NCBI RefSeq assembly: GCF_932294415.1
Contig: NC_065535.1
Coordinates: 89,482,862 to 89,546,861, forward strand
Direction: 5' to 3'
Source: Quercus robur
Lineage: Eukaryota > Streptophyta > Magnoliopsida > Fagales > Fagaceae
DNA: 64,000 nucleotides
A model generated the notes under the pieces. That model did no database searches. It saw nothing but the letters and a program-made list of their open reading frames with translations, and was not told the origin of the DNA. Shown here piece by piece: positions 10,544 through 22,883 of the stretch. Position numbers and translations under genes: made by a program. How positions within the stretch are numbered: the first letter of the stretch is position 1; each line of letters opens with the position of its first letter.

Positions 10544-13500
10544 CTATAGCTTTGGAACGGCCTCCTGTTTGATCTCTCTAAGGTCTTCGGCTTTACCCCA
10601 AAGCACAACATATAAACCAATGATCACAGCAAAAGCCCCTAGCAAGCTGAACCCAAAGCAATTTTAGGTTTTTGGTAAAAGGAAAATTTTGAATTTTAAC
10701 AAATAAGACAAAAACTGAGGAGAAGAAAATCAATGAAAATGTTAGTGTATAGCTTAGACTAGTTTAGCCCACTGGGCTTAGCCCAGTATACTATACTTGT
10801 AGTTTACTCATTTTACTTGTACTGCACACATATCTAGCCTATATTAGGCTCTCTATTGTACATTATTATACACACATCAATATACAGACTATTCAGTCTT
10901 TCTCACACTTTATATTCTTAACATGGTATCAGAGCCATTCCTCTGACTTTCTGGTTCCTGTGGACATCTCCGGCGTTCTTCCGTTACCCTCGCCTTCATC
11001 CAATAGCCACTGTTAGAAGCGAGTCACCGCCGTCACGCCCACAGTCCCAGCAACTCTCGGATCTCATTGTTCTGCTCATTTAACTGTCAAAGCAAAGGCA
11101 TTGAGTGACAGAACAGACAATCCCGAGCAAAACCCAACCAAGAACGGCCAGAAACCACCTCACACGCGCCTCCACGCGCGGCCTGAAGTTTTTGCCTCAC
11201 GAGCATGCGCTCCACGCGCCGCCACGTGCCGTCACTCTCACTCACGCGCCCCATGCGCGAGACCAAACGTCCTTCACGCGCTCACACGCGCCACACGCGC
11301 CAGCTTCGTTTCATGAACTGCCACGTCAGCCCTAGTGTGGCGTCACACTGCCACGTCAGCACACGTCATTCGTTGACTTGACCAGACCTGACTGTTGACT
11401 TTGACTTGACCGTTGACTTTGACCGTTGACCAAGTCAAAATTTTTCAACAGTACCTGTCTTGCTCAGTTTTTCGCGTAGATTCTGATTTTGGGCTCCGTT
11501 TCTGCATTTGAGGTATCTAAATCTCACTTTTTGGTCATTTTCTTCATTATGGCTCAACAAAGTGAACGAGATATCATACGTCTTATCACCATCATGTTGG
11601 ATGGTCCTACTAGTTATCATGCATGGTCTCAGAATATGACCGTCTTTCTCAAGGGTCGTAAACTGTGGAGATATGTGACTGGTTCAATTCCTAAGCCAGT
11701 ACTAGACCCTAAGTCCAAAGCCACAGTTGCTGAAAAGTCTTCCAAGACTGCTGTTACAACAGATGATTATGAAGAACGTCTAGAGGAATGGGAGAATATT
11801 CAGAGTAAGATCTTATCTTGGTTTATCAATACCTCTATTCCCTCCATTCATAATCTTCTTCCTCGTCTTGAAACTGCTGAGGCTGCTTGGAAATTTTTGG
11901 CCGATCGTTATAACTGCATTAATGATTCAAGCTTGGAGTTTCACATTGAATCAAAACTTTATCAAATGCGCCAAGAGACGGGTCAGTCTATTTCTGATTT
12001 TTATTCTCAGACTTCTACTATGTGGGAACAACTCTCTACTGCAGATCCTCCACTGGTGTATTCTAAGGACATTGAGCTCTTTGTCAAATATCGGGATCGT
12101 CGTAGATTTATGCACTTCATGATGGGTTTACGTGAGGATTTTGAGCCTACTAGGGCTTCTCTACTTAGCCGGTCTCCTACTCCTTCTCTTGATGCTGTAG
12201 TAAAGGAGCTCATTTCTGAGGAGAATCGTCGGCCTACTTATCACATGACATCATCTGATCATGTATTGGCTACACCCTCACCACAGCCTCCCATTGTTGC
12301 ATTCACTACTCCTCCGCGAATAAACTCCGGGCGTCCCACCTCTCAGTCTTCCAAAGGTACTCACTGCAAGTTTTGCCGTGCCAAAGGATATGACATCTCT
12401 GTTTGTCGTAAGCTACAAAAATTTGTGCAAGAGCAGAATAAAGCTTCTCTTCCTCAGGCAATTGCTGTTTGTCCTTCAAATCCATCGGTTCCTACAGGTC
12501 CATCTTTGGCTTCCTCGCTTACTACAGCTGATATTGAGGCAGTTGTTTAACAGGTTTTATCCCGCACTTCCACTGCCCTTTCTGTCACCTCAGGTAAACA
12601 ACCTTGGTTTTTTGATACTGCATGTTGTAACCATATGACTCCTGATGAATCCCAATTTTCTGATAAGGCACCCTTAGAACATCCAATCACTATTTACACT
12701 GCTGATGGAACTCCTATGCCTGTTAGTCATAAAGGAACAATCTCTTCTCCTTGTTTATCCCTTAGTGACACTTTTCATATTCCAAAGTTATCCCTCAATT
12801 TGCTTTCTGTTGGTCAACTTTGCGAATTAGGCGTAGATCTTCTATTTACTAATCATGGTGTGGATTTGTAGGATCCCCGGACGGGTCAAGTGCTTGGGAC
12901 AGGCCGTAAGGTTGGTCACATGTTTGAGGTTCATGACTTGAAGATTCCTTCACAAGTTGTTTCTGCAGCTGCTACCACTGCCACCTCCTCACCTGATCTA
13001 TGGTATGCTCTTCTTGGTCATCCATCCTTATCTCGTCTTCAATTATTAGCTTCTCAAGGTCATTTAGGTTCAGTTTAGTTTCAAAAATTTGATTGTACTT
13101 CCTGTCATTTTGGCAAACAAACAAAATTGCCCTTTAATACAAGTGACTCTTTTTCTTCTGCCCCTTTTGATCTTATACATTCTGATATTTGGGGTCCTGC
13201 ACCTGTTCCCACTGAGGGGGGATCTAAATATTTTGTCATATTTGTGGATGATTTTTCTCGGTATACTTGGATTTATCTGCTTCACCATAGGTTTGAACTT
13301 GTGTCTATTTACCAAACATTTCATAAAATGATTGAAACACAGTTCAATCGCATCGTTAAAATCTTTCGATCAGATAATGCTCAAGAATATAATGATAAAT
13401 CTTTCCTATCCTTTTTAGACAGACATGGTACTCTTCCTCAACGGTCTTGTCCTTACACTTCTCAACAAAATGGTCGTGCAGAACGAAAACATCGTCACAT

Positions 13501-16500
13501 TCTTGATGTTGTCCGCACCCTTCTCATTTCTGCCTCTCTTCCTGAGCGCTTTTGGGGTGAGGCCGCACTCACTATTGTGCACACCATTAATCGTATTCCT
13601 TCACCAACTACACACAACAAATCACCATTTGAGCTTCTTTATGGTCAAACTCCTGACTACTCCTCTCTTCGGGTTTTTGGTTGTGCTTGCTTTGTCTCTC
13701 TTCCTCCTCATGAACGAACAAAGCTCCAACCTCGTACTCGTCTCTGTTGTTTCCTTGGTTATGGTGTGTCTCAAAAAGGGTTTCGCTGCTATGATCCCAT
13801 TTCTCATCGCCTTCGTGTCTCCCGTCATGTTGAGTTTTAGGAACATCGTCCTTTCACGAGTCTTCAGTAGTTTCCTACATCATCTTCCTCAGAGTCTCCC
13901 ATTTTTACTGATCTTTTCCTCTCTCTCTATCCTGAACTTGTGGAGGATTCTTCAACATCGACTGCCTCTCCAGACGACTCATCTCCGGTTCTGTCTCCGG
14001 CATATGACCCACCTGTCTTGGATCCTGTGGCACCACCCTCTCCTGAGTCTCCTATTGGTCCTGAACTTCGTCGTTCCACTCGGGTAAGCATTCCTCCCCC
14101 TTATCTCACTGATTATCATTGCTCTTTTGCTCTTGCCACTCTCTATGAACCTCACACCTATCGTGAGGCTCATACTGACCCTCTTTGGCAACAAGCCATG
14201 AATGAAGAACTAGATGCCCTTCATAAGAATCACACTTGGGATATAGTTGATTTGCCTCCTGGTCAGTCTGTAGTAGGTTGTAGATGGGTTTACAAGATCA
14301 AGACCAAGGCTGATGGATCTGTTGAATGATACAAGGCTCGCCTAGTTGCCAAGGGCTTTACTCAGGAGTATGGTATTGACTATGAGGAAACATTTGCTCC
14401 TGTTGCTCGTCTTACATCTGTTAGATGTCTCATTGCTGTGGCTGTTGTTCGCCGTTGGCCTCTTTATCAAACGGATGTGAAGAATGCTTTCCTCAATGGA
14501 GACCTCCATGAAGAAGTGTACATGCAACCACCCCCTGGCTATCCACACTCAGACAATCAAGTTTGCCGCCTTCGCCGTGCTCTTTATGGCCTCAAGCAGG
14601 CTCCTCGAGCTTGGTTTGAAAATTTTAGCTCAGTTGTTGCTCAGCAGGGTTTCACTTCGAGTCCTCATGACACTGCTCTCTTTGTTCGAAGATCCTTTGC
14701 TGGTATCACTCTTATTCTTCGTTATGTTAATGATATGATTATTACTAGAGATGATTCTGCAGGTATCCGCTCTCTTCAGAACTTCCTTAGTCAGCATTTT
14801 GAGATGAAAGATCTGGGCACTCTCAGCTATTTTCTTGCGCTTGAGGTTACCTCATCCTCTGATGGATACTATCTTTCACAGGCTAAATATGCTTCTGATC
14901 TTCTCTCCAAAGCCGGTGTCACTGATAACAAGACTGTTTCCACTCCTTTGGAATACAATGCAAAGCTCACACCCTTGGACGGTGAACCTATATCTGATGC
15001 TACTCGCTATCGTCAGTTGGTTGGCAGTTTGATTTATCTCACTATTACTCATCCGAATATTTCACATGCCGTGGGTATGGTTAGTAAGTTCATGGATGCA
15101 CCTCGTTCTATCCACTATGTTGCTGTTCTTCGGATTCTCCGATATGTCAAAGGCACACTTTATCATGGTCTGCATTACTCCTCTCGAGCTTCATGCTTAT
15201 TCAGATGCTGACTGGGCAGGTGATCCGACTGATCGATGCTCTATCATAGGTTTCTGTTTCCTGTTAGGTACTTCTTTGGTCTCGTGGCGCAGCAAGAAGC
15301 AGGATGTGGTTTCCCGTTCCAGTACTGAGGCTGAGTATCGTGCCCTTGCCGACACCACTTGTGAGCTTGTTTGGCTTCGCTGGCTCTTGGCTGACATGGA
15401 TGCTTCACAGCCTATTGCCACTCCTCTTTATTGTGACAATCGTAGTGCTATCTACATTGCTAATAATAATGTCTTCCATGAACGCACTAAGCATATTGAG
15501 ATCGACTGCCACATCACTCGCCAGCATCTTAAGAAAGGAAATCTCAAGTTATTCTCCATCTCCTCTACTGACCAACCTGCTGATATCTTTATCAAGACTC
15601 ACCCGCCTGGTCGTCTTCGAGATCTTATATCCAAACTCCAGTTGGCTTCCTCCTTGCCACCTCGAGTTTGAGGGGGGATGTTAGTGTATAGCTTAGCCTA
15701 GTTTAGCCCATTGGGCTTAGCCCAGTATACTGTACTTGTAATTTACTCCTTTTACTTGTACTGTACACATATCTAGCCTATATAAGACTCTCTATTGTAC
15801 ATTATTATACACACATCAATATACAGACTATTCAGTCTTTCTCACACTTTATATTCTTAACAGAAAACTTGGGTTAGAATTTACTTCTCCTCCTTTACAA
15901 ATAAATAGAATATAGGAACTTAAACTTTGAAAGATACTTCAAAATCCAAAGGATTGGTAATATGTTACCTTCCGGTATATAACTCTTCTTGTAGAAACAC
16001 AGAAGCTATAATGGTTGTAATGACTGTGCATAGAGGATTGAACATTGCAGAAAAGAGCGGACCCCTTTGTGATATGCACCAGGTCTGAACAAAAAAGGTA
16101 ACTGCAGATCCAATTCCCTATTCATATATAAGGAAAACCCGTTGAGTTATTTTGATGGAGAATTCATTTTTGTTGCAGTATATGTAATCAAAATGTATAC
16201 AACATGCTGTTATATAATAATAAGAAACCTTTCTAGTAAGATGGAAAAGAGAAAGTTCATGAACAACTGACAACTTACGGCATATAAACAACATCCAAAT
16301 TCCTCAACTGAATGCAAATACCATGCTTCCGGGCCATTCTCTATGAGCAATGCAAATATTGCTGATTGTATCATTGCCAAGAAAAGCATCCAAGTAGATG
16401 AATATATATGATCAGGAACGCATGCTGTAACTGGTACCTAGTTAGGTAGTTATAAATTTTAACCAATATTTAGTATCAAAAAAATAATACAAGCTGGGAG

Positions 16501-17544
16501 AATTTGATTAGTAAAATACCTGCATAATCACCCAAAATGACCAGAAACAACTGCTTCCAAAGAGAGAGAGACAACCCAACAGCCAATTATCACCTCCTGC
16601 TCCAAAGATAGATTTTGATGGTAGCAATTCCATGTTTAATAGCTTTGGCCCTTTAAGCAATGCCATTGAGATGGCTCCACCAACACAGACGGCTGTCCCT
16701 AGTATCTTGGCACTACTTCTGAAGCTTCGTATATTAACTTTCTCCATTCTAGCCAATTTAGAGACTTTTTAAAAAAAATGTAAAAGCTTCTATAGTTAAA
16801 TATAATAAAAGGGGAAACATCCATTACAATGTTTAGGGTCACTCATTTTAAAGTTCCTCAAAAAAAAGAAAAAAAAAAAGAAGGGTCACTCATTTTAAAA
16901 CATAGTTCACCATGGCCTAGTTGGTTTCCAATTTTATTTATTTATTTATTTATGTTATTTATATCAGATTCTTGAATAGTTAGAATAATATTATCATACT
17001 TTAATCTAATTATATTATCATACCTAGATTATTGTAGGTGGTGGAACTCGGTGGGAACCCCCACAATTATCATACCAGATTAAAGTTGTAACAAAAGATC
17101 AATCATAAGTTTAAGCTAATTGAGGTAAGATAAATATGATTTAGTTTTTGTTGAAGTGTACCAGATCATTCTGTTCTTTTGTAATAAGTATTCAAAACAG
17201 ATATGTTAGATAGCTTGATTTGAACAAGGTTTTAAGATTTCATAAAAATGGGATCAACTTAAAGTATATGCTTTAACCAAAATAACTATTTTTTTATACC
17301 AATGTATTGGGTTTTTCTTATAGAGTATGCTTGGATGTAGGATGGAAAAGTGGGAAGATAAAAAATAGTAAGATAAAAAAGTGGAGGATTGAAAAGATTT
17401 TAGGTTTTTATTTATTTATTTATTTATTTTTATGTGTATTTGATTGGAGGGGTCGAAAAGTGGAGAAATAGAAATTTTTTTGTTTAATTGAGAAGAAAAA
17501 TTAGAGAATGAAAAATGATGTTTATATAAATTTAGTTTCATGGC

Positions 17545-17585
<41 letters not shown>

Positions 17586-17618
17586 ATTTAATAGTTTATA
17601 AGTAAGGAAATAAAAAAG

Positions 17619-17678
<60 letters not shown>

Positions 17679-18275
17679 TGAAGGGAGAAGGACAGATATA
17701 TAATTTTCCATCTTATGCCCACTTTCTTTCTCATTTTCTTCCCAATTTGGGAAGAAAACTCAATTTTCACAAAAGATGAGCCTGGTTAGAAAATAATTTT
17801 CTTTTCCATTTTTCATTTCTCTAACTAAATACATGCACTCACTATTTTCTCTCTCCCGTTTTCTACTCCTCTTGTTTTCATTCCAAGCAAAAAAGGACTA
17901 ATGATAGATAGTAATAGTACTATTTTATGCATGTGCATTGACATGTTGCTATTAAGAGTTCAGTTGGGTTTGTGCATTTACCCTAAAATGGCTGCCATTA
18001 CAAAGGTGATTGCAGGGATCAGATTGACCATGGCACTTGCTGCTGTTGAAGAGGCCAAGTACAGGCCTTCAAAATAGGCGTTCTGATTTGCTGTCACCCT
18101 ATGAATAAAATTAAGCATTAACCTCACAACCATATGTAATTAAATCAAGAATTTAAATTTCTAGAGAACTCTACCCAATAAGAGATGTCACAAATATTAA
18201 AGAAAAGCTCCTTATTCCCAATGAGATCCGACCAGAATTCCTCCTGCCAAGTGCCAACAGAATCAAGTATGAGAT

Positions 18276-18318
<43 letters not shown>

Positions 18319-18507
18319 GGATCACCTTCTTCTAAAACAAGCTATAGGAGCCATGATCAATGTGGCTATGACTTGCCTGTAGACCACAAACACCCTGGGG
18401 CTCATACCTTGAACTAAAGCAACTCCAGTAAAGAGAGCAAACCCTGCATAAATGAATTGTAGCCCAATCATAGCCAGTGCAGGCTTGTAACAGTCGAACT
18501 CACCCAT
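10544..18507 (-). CDS. WAT1-related (nodulin MtN21/EamA family) transporter, gene 1
   Basis: Membrane transporter of the plant drug/metabolite (EamA) family. Seven exons on the minus strand join in phase with GT/AG borders: 18,507-18,326; 18,243-18,175; 18,098-17,982; 16,748-16,520; 16,437-16,279; 16,117-15,969; 10,646-10,544. They total 1,008 nt, giving 335 aa. The start is the ATG giving MGEFDCYKPALAMIGLQ, the usual family N-terminus. Other marks are QGMSPRVFVVYRQ (exon 1), NLIPAITFVMA (exon 3), GGAISMALLKGPKL (exon 4), RGPLFSAMFNPLCTVI (exon 6) and IIGLYVVLWGK (exon 7). The family has about ten membrane helices and members are commonly 350-400 aa. This one stops early at TAG 10,546-10,544. 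In-frame reading past it gives a tail with VDLEEPLL before TAA at 10,453-10,451, like gene 2. Intron 6 holds an antisense copia element. Substrate (auxin, amino acid or other) is unknown. Confidence 0.88.
10740..10923 (+). repeat. 5' LTR of the copia element
   Basis: 184 bp, TGTTAGTG...TTCTTAACA, paired with 15,679-15,862. It ends immediately before the tRNA primer-binding site. Confidence 0.97.
10924..10936 (+). other. Primer-binding site (initiator Met tRNA)
   Basis: TGGTATCAGAGCC, complementary to the 3' end of plant initiator Met tRNA and the standard copia primer site. It abuts the 5' LTR. Confidence 0.95.
11549..15671 (+). pseudogene. Broken copia gag-pol polyprotein
   Basis: Gag starts at the ATG 11,549 (MAQQSERDIIR) with a UBN2-type Gag domain. 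Its zinc knuckle, CKFCRAKGYDISVC, has Tyr in place of His. Protease motif WFFDTACCNHMT is near 12,610. The pre-integrase zinc region has WYALLGH, so its first His is Tyr. Integrase keeps D (HSDIWG), D (RSDN) and E (NGRAERKH). RT keeps DVKNAFLNGDL but has YVND at 14,723-14,734 where catalytic YVDD is expected. RNase H has SDADWAG and STEAEYRAL. One frame is interrupted by stops at 12,548, 12,869, 13,076, 13,838, 13,868 and 14,327, and a frameshift near 15,180-15,195 moves RNase H to another frame. It cannot make a working polyprotein. Confidence 0.95.
15671..15678 (+). other. Polypurine tract of the copia element
   Basis: AGGGGGGA directly abutting the 3' LTR, where plus-strand priming of reverse transcription starts. 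Confidence 0.93.
15679..15862 (+). repeat. 3' LTR of the copia element
   Basis: 184 bp, the same length as the 5' LTR with eight substitutions and no indels. Followed by the GAAAA duplication. Confidence 0.97.
16749..17981 (-). other. Intron 3 of WAT1 gene 1, with microsatellites
   Basis: Between GT at 17,981-17,980 and AG at 16,750-16,749. It contains (TTTA)n near 16,940 and 17,410, (ATT)n at about 17,548-17,580 and (GA)n at about 17,622-17,675. Text from about 17,330 to 17,895 has the shape of an old MITE, but clear ends are not visible. Confidence 0.75.
18278..18313. repeat. (GA)n microsatellite filling intron 1 of WAT1 gene 1
   Basis: About 18 GA units on the plus strand. On the gene strand it is a CT polypyrimidine run inside an intron of only 82 bp (18,325-18,244). 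Confidence 0.93.
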
Positions 18508-19000
18508 ACTTTGCTTGTCAAAATACTATGGCAATTCAACTATATAACATTCAAAGCACTTCTTTAAAACCCTTTGTATTGCAACAATCATGAAAGCACA
18601 CACGCGACACACATGGACTGACATGATTTGATAACACTATTTTACTATTATCTTGCAAATTAAGTAAAGAAAGAGACTTTTCTCAAAAAAAAAAAAAAAA
18701 GTAAAGAAAGAGACAAAACGGACCAACAAAATAGTAATGCAATTATACACTATAATCCAGAGAGCTGCTTCCTCTTTTAATGTATAAAATAATAATTAAA
18801 AATTGCACAGTCTGACGTGGTGAGATTAGGTCCATAAGGATAGGGTTTCGAAGATACTTTTGATATCACAACTCACAAGGATTGGCACTGACCTGTCTCA
18901 AAGTTTGTCTGCGGGTGCTCCAAATGATTTGATATATCGAGCTTGTTTATATATTACTCCTCTATCTTTTCCTTTGTCAATGTTTTTTTTTTTTTTTTTA
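18508..19000. other. 5' flank of WAT1 gene 1
   Basis: AT-rich upstream region, no coding sequence. Presumed promoter; no motif is singled out. Confidence 0.5.
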
Positions 19001-19846
19001 AGGGTTTGTTTGGATAGAACTTATTTTGCTGAAAGTAAAAACTAAAAACTGAAAACACTGTAACAAAATAATTTTTAAATATGTGAATAGTGCCGTAGAA
19101 TCCATTTTTAATGAAAAAGTTGATAAAAAGTGAGATTTGTGGGTTAAAATAGTCAAAAGTTGCGGTTACTATTCATGAACAGTAACCGTTGTCCCCTGAA
19201 TGAGTGTTGCAGCAGAAGAAAAAAGAAAAAGAAAAAAAAGGTGAAAACGCATGAAACGCAACACGTATCTAAACCCTTCCTTAGTGTGCGTTTGTGCGCT
19301 TCCCAAACGCACGTTTTGCGTTTCAGGTTTTTTTTTTTTTTTTTTAGTCGAAATGTTTGATTTTTTCTGTGAACAGTGCATGGTATGCACTATTTATGAA
19401 TTTACAAATTTCACTTTTCAGCTAGTTTTTATTAAAAATGAGTTCCACGGTACTATTTACATAATTAAAAATTATTTTGCTATAGTATTTTTCAGTTTTC
19501 AATTTTCAGTTTTCAGCTGTATCCAAACGGACCCTAGTATCCGTTTGGATACACGTTGCGTTTACTGCGTCTGGCGTTTCCTGTGCTTTCCTTTTTTTTG
19601 CAGCACGCGTTTCAGGGGGACAAGCGGCTACTATTCTTGAACAGTAGCAGTATATTTCTGACTTTTCAACTACTTTTCATCAGTTTGTGGGTCTGTGCAT
19701 TGTTCACGGGACCCACAAACTTCAATTTTCAACAATTTTTTCATTAAAAATGGGTCCCACGGCACTATTCATACATTTAAAAATTATTTTGCTACAGTAT
19801 TTTCAGTTTTCAATTTCAACAAAATAAGTTCTATCCAAACGGACCC
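19001..19846. mobile_element. Back-to-back hAT-like MITEs (AGGGTCCGTTTGGATA termini)
   Basis: The left end AGGGTTTGTTTGGATAG and right end CTATCCAAACGGACCCT are inverted copies. The similarity extends about 200 bp inward on both sides, including AACAGTAACCG / CTACTGTTC-type motifs. In the middle, near 19,520-19,555, the same terminus appears twice head-to-head. That suggests two related elements or one inserted at the end of another. No clean flanking duplication is seen. A poly-T run splits the left copy. Confidence 0.7.
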
Positions 19847-21294
19847 TTAGATAAATGTTATGAATACCATTTTGGAATTTGTTTCGGTTTGTTTAGTAGA
19901 ATGAAATGTTTTAATATATGTATATATATATATTTATATATATATATATATATTATCAATTAAAAAAAAAAGTAAATAACTAAATATCAAATAATACAAC
20001 TTATTTATTTTTAAGTCTGAACATCAATATCACATCCCAAAATTTATAACAATTAGGGCACGTTTGGTATACTGTAATGATTATTATATGGAAATAAGAA
20101 TAAGTAGTACAAGGAATACATTAACTTGGAATGTAATAAGTATTACTATTTATTAGTTTGGTGACCATTTAGGAATAGAATCCTGAATATGCATCCACAA
20201 TTTAGTAGAATATAAAAAGAATGTGTAATTAAATCATTTTTAAGTCAAATTTCCTAAAATATACTTATTTTAGAGTGTTTAAAATAGAGCTAATAATTAA
20301 CAAGAAGGAAAATTTTTTTTCTTTCCTTTTGAAGATGTGGCAACTAATGGCTTTTTAGGAAATTTTTAAAAAAAATTATTACATAAGGTGAACAAATAGA
20401 TATTCAATACTTTTGATAAAGAATATTTATTTCTCATTTCGAAGAATAGCTATTCGTAAGGAATAACTATTCATTATAATAAAAACATAACCAAACAACC
20501 GAATAATTATATTATAGGAATATCTATTACATTACAGTGTCTATTACAATCTACCAAATATGCCTTTACTTTGGATTGGCTGCTTGTAGTATGTGGCTAA
20601 ACATTTTATATTGTGGAAAAACTTGGGTCTCCACATGCACATGCATCCATGCAGACTATTTTTGTAGGGCATTGGTGAGGGATATGTCATATTAATTTGT
20701 TTTGAATGTATAGTGATATATATAGCAACCAAACCACATGTGCCATTGTATATTTATCAATAAGCTTTCACTGTGTAGGTGGGTGAGAGTGAGACAACGA
20801 AATCAGGAACCGCAATAGGGATTATAATGTAGAGGTTGGAAGGGTTATGGATCACCTCTGATTAGCCTGAAAAAGAAAAGTAGCCTACTTATTAGGCCAT
20901 GAGACTAATAAGTGGAGTTTTTCGGCGCACCTCAATTAAAAAAAACAACATTGGTAGACTTAGAAAAATTGAAAAGTTTTTACCCAAAAAAAAGAAAAAG
21001 AAAAATCTTCTCTCTCACGCATTGGTAGAGAGCTATTTTTTTAAGTAAGATAACATATATGCTTAACACTTGAGTTTTAACGTTAACGTCCTTGAATTTT
21101 CACGTAGTTTAGGTAAGCCTGATCTGGTTTACTTAAATCTCCCTCATGTGATTGACCTTTTGCCTCTCTTTAGCAGCTTTTTGTGTTTTTGTTTCTTCTC
21201 TCTGTGCTCTCATGTTTGTTCATCTTCCTTACTTATATATTGTCCCGCAGCGGCGCAGCCACATATTTCCTTGCTTATAGCTCCAGTTTTTTTT

Positions 21295-21325
<31 letters not shown>

Positions 21326-21639
21326 GTGCGATTATAGCACCTTATGCATTGCTCTCATAGTAAGTTCTCTCACTCGTTTAGACTTGGTATAAATAATTTT
21401 CTTTTTCTTTTAATTTTTTAGCTTATAAGAATTAGGATTATTAATAATTTTCTTATATGCATTTGATGGGTCTAAACTGTGTGTGTATATATATATATAT
21501 TGTTTATTAAAAAAATAATTATGTGGTTTTTGTTTGTTTTTAAGGTCAGCAGTAGCAATTATCATACTAAAACTAATCGTAAATCAGTTTGAAAATTGAA
21601 TTTTTAAGATGAGAATTCCTTTGTGAGAGTTGAACTGCT
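19847..21639. other. Intergenic; MITE-like block and T18G22 tract, no gene
   Basis: About 20,056-20,564 begins GGGCACGTTTGGTATAC and ends with CTACCAAATATGCC, an inverted-end MITE-like block without a clear duplication. An (AT)n run lies near 19,918-19,952. A T18G22 homopolymer block is at 21,287-21,326. No coding gene is supported. Confidence 0.6.
21287..21326. repeat. T18 followed by G22 homopolymer block
   Basis: An 18-T run is followed directly by a 22-G run. The exact length could be affected by sequencing or assembly error. Confidence 0.85.
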
Positions 21640-22019
21640 AGAACCTATATCATCAAAAGATAGCAATGATGAATTTCATGCTAATGTAGAAGGAGAAGTG
21701 ATTATGAAATTAGGAATGGAATTTGAGACTGAGAAAGAAGTGTATGACTTCAAAAACAATTATGCACGTGTGGTCGGATTTAATATTAGGTGAAGTTAGG
21801 GGCATAAAAATGGCTTAGGTAAATGGTTAGGTAGAGTGTTTTTTGTTGTTATTGCCAAGGCATATAAAGAAATGACAAAAGAGATATCAACGTGAAATGC
21901 CATCATCTAGAAACAAGGTGTTGTTGTTTGGCTTAAATGAAAATTAGTCATAGATCTAGTGAAAAATATTGTGACGTAAAATTTGTGACAAATCATTCAC
22001 ATGTTTTAGCTCAAGGAAT
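21640..22019 (+). pseudogene. Decayed FAR1-type DNA-binding domain, split by the giant MULE
   Basis: Plus-strand text gives MEFETEKEVYDFKNNYA and GFNIR, then, after frame breaks, TRCCCLA, MKISHRSSEKYCDVKF and NHSHVLAQG. This is the order of the FAR1/FRS zinc-chelating domain: GMEF..EEAY.FY..YA, a TRtGC-A block, then HNH.L. Stops and frameshifts mean it is dead. The HSHVLAQG text is cut at the MULE boundary 22,019/22,020. It continues after 54,161 through the duplicated TCAAGGAAT as QGIKQVRC. Known biology: FAR1/FHY3 factors are domesticated MULE transposases; here it may be a host gene relic or an older transposase relic. Confidence 0.72.
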
Positions 22020-22150
22020 GGCCAAAATGGGCAAATGCCCTTTTTTCGGAAATTAAACATCTTTGTGCCCTCATTCTGAAACTAAATAGGGAAATGCCCC
22101 TCTTTTGTAACTCGATGATACTAAAATCGAGTTATATGAAATACTCGATA
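22020..22150 (+). repeat. Left TIR of the giant MULE
   Basis: About 131 bp, matching the reverse complement of 54,030-54,161 at most positions with single-base differences and one or two short indels. Homology weakens after about 150 bp. Confidence 0.93.
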
Positions 22151-22380
22151 CTTCAATAATCGAGTTATACACAGGTTTTTCCCGCACTGCTGGCATTTTT
22201 TGTTTTGAATCTCTACATAACTCGATTAGTTAAAAATCGAGTTAGTTATACTGTTATAAACCCTGATTTCGTACTGTCTTTGTGTCAGGTGGAGTGTTTC
22301 AATGTAACTCGATTCCTGGAATATCGAGGTATAAAGTATACTTGATATCCGTAAAGTCGAGTTATTCTCTTATAATTTCT
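22112..22380. repeat. AACTCGAT/ATCGAGTT palindrome cluster, left end
   Basis: At least four units of the form (A)ACTCGAT-spacer-ATCGAGTT, spacer about 8-14 bp. The first two are in the TIR and the others run to the first small gene's leader. A partial copy of 22,282-22,461, missing its middle, recurs at 24,479-24,556. Confidence 0.85.
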
Positions 22381-22883
22381 GCACACCTTCTCCCACTCAG
22401 TGTGCCTTGCTCTCTGCTGAACTGAGGACTTTCTGCTGAACTGAGTTGGAACTCCTCCACGGATCAACAGCAGGTTTCTTCAAACTCAATTGAAATTTGT
22501 ATCACCTCAGGTAAAAAATTCACATCACAATTTTAGGGCAATGTTATGTTCATTTGATATTGTACTAAATTTTGATTTTTTAGGTTGAATGAATGTGAAG
22601 TAAGTACATTGGTGTGATTTTGGTTATTTGTTGTAGTAAACGTTGGTAAGAAGAGAATGAAATAATTTCTTTACTATAGCAACATTTTGTATTGCACATA
22701 ATCATCATTGGTCAGACATTTACAACAACATTTAGTGTTGAAGACAATGTGTAGACATTACCAACAATGTCTATTGTTTATGAATGTCTTTGTTGTATAC
22801 CATTCTATGCAGGATTACATTATTTAGCAACAGTTGATACACACTGTTAACTTGATCATTTGGTGTTATTGTATTCAGTGTCA

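Larger units (their letters stand above)
10740..15862 (+). mobile_element. Full-length Ty1/copia retrotransposon in intron 6 of WAT1 gene 1
   Basis: A 5,123-bp element with two 184-bp LTRs (TGTTAG...AACA) and perfect 5-bp duplications GAAAA (10,735-10,739 and 15,863-15,867). The primer-binding site TGGTATCAGAGCC directly follows the left LTR and the purine tract AGGGGGGA directly precedes the right. The LTRs differ at eight positions by my count (about 4%), so the insertion is not recent but not ancient. Coding order gag, protease, integrase, RT, RNase H identifies copia. It lies antisense to the host gene, inside an intron. Confidence 0.97.

Noticed and set aside
11101-11335. Two overlapping open frames rich in Arg/His/Ala before copia gag
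   Set aside because: The copia leader between PBS and gag is GC-rich with CACGCG repeats; no protein is expected there.
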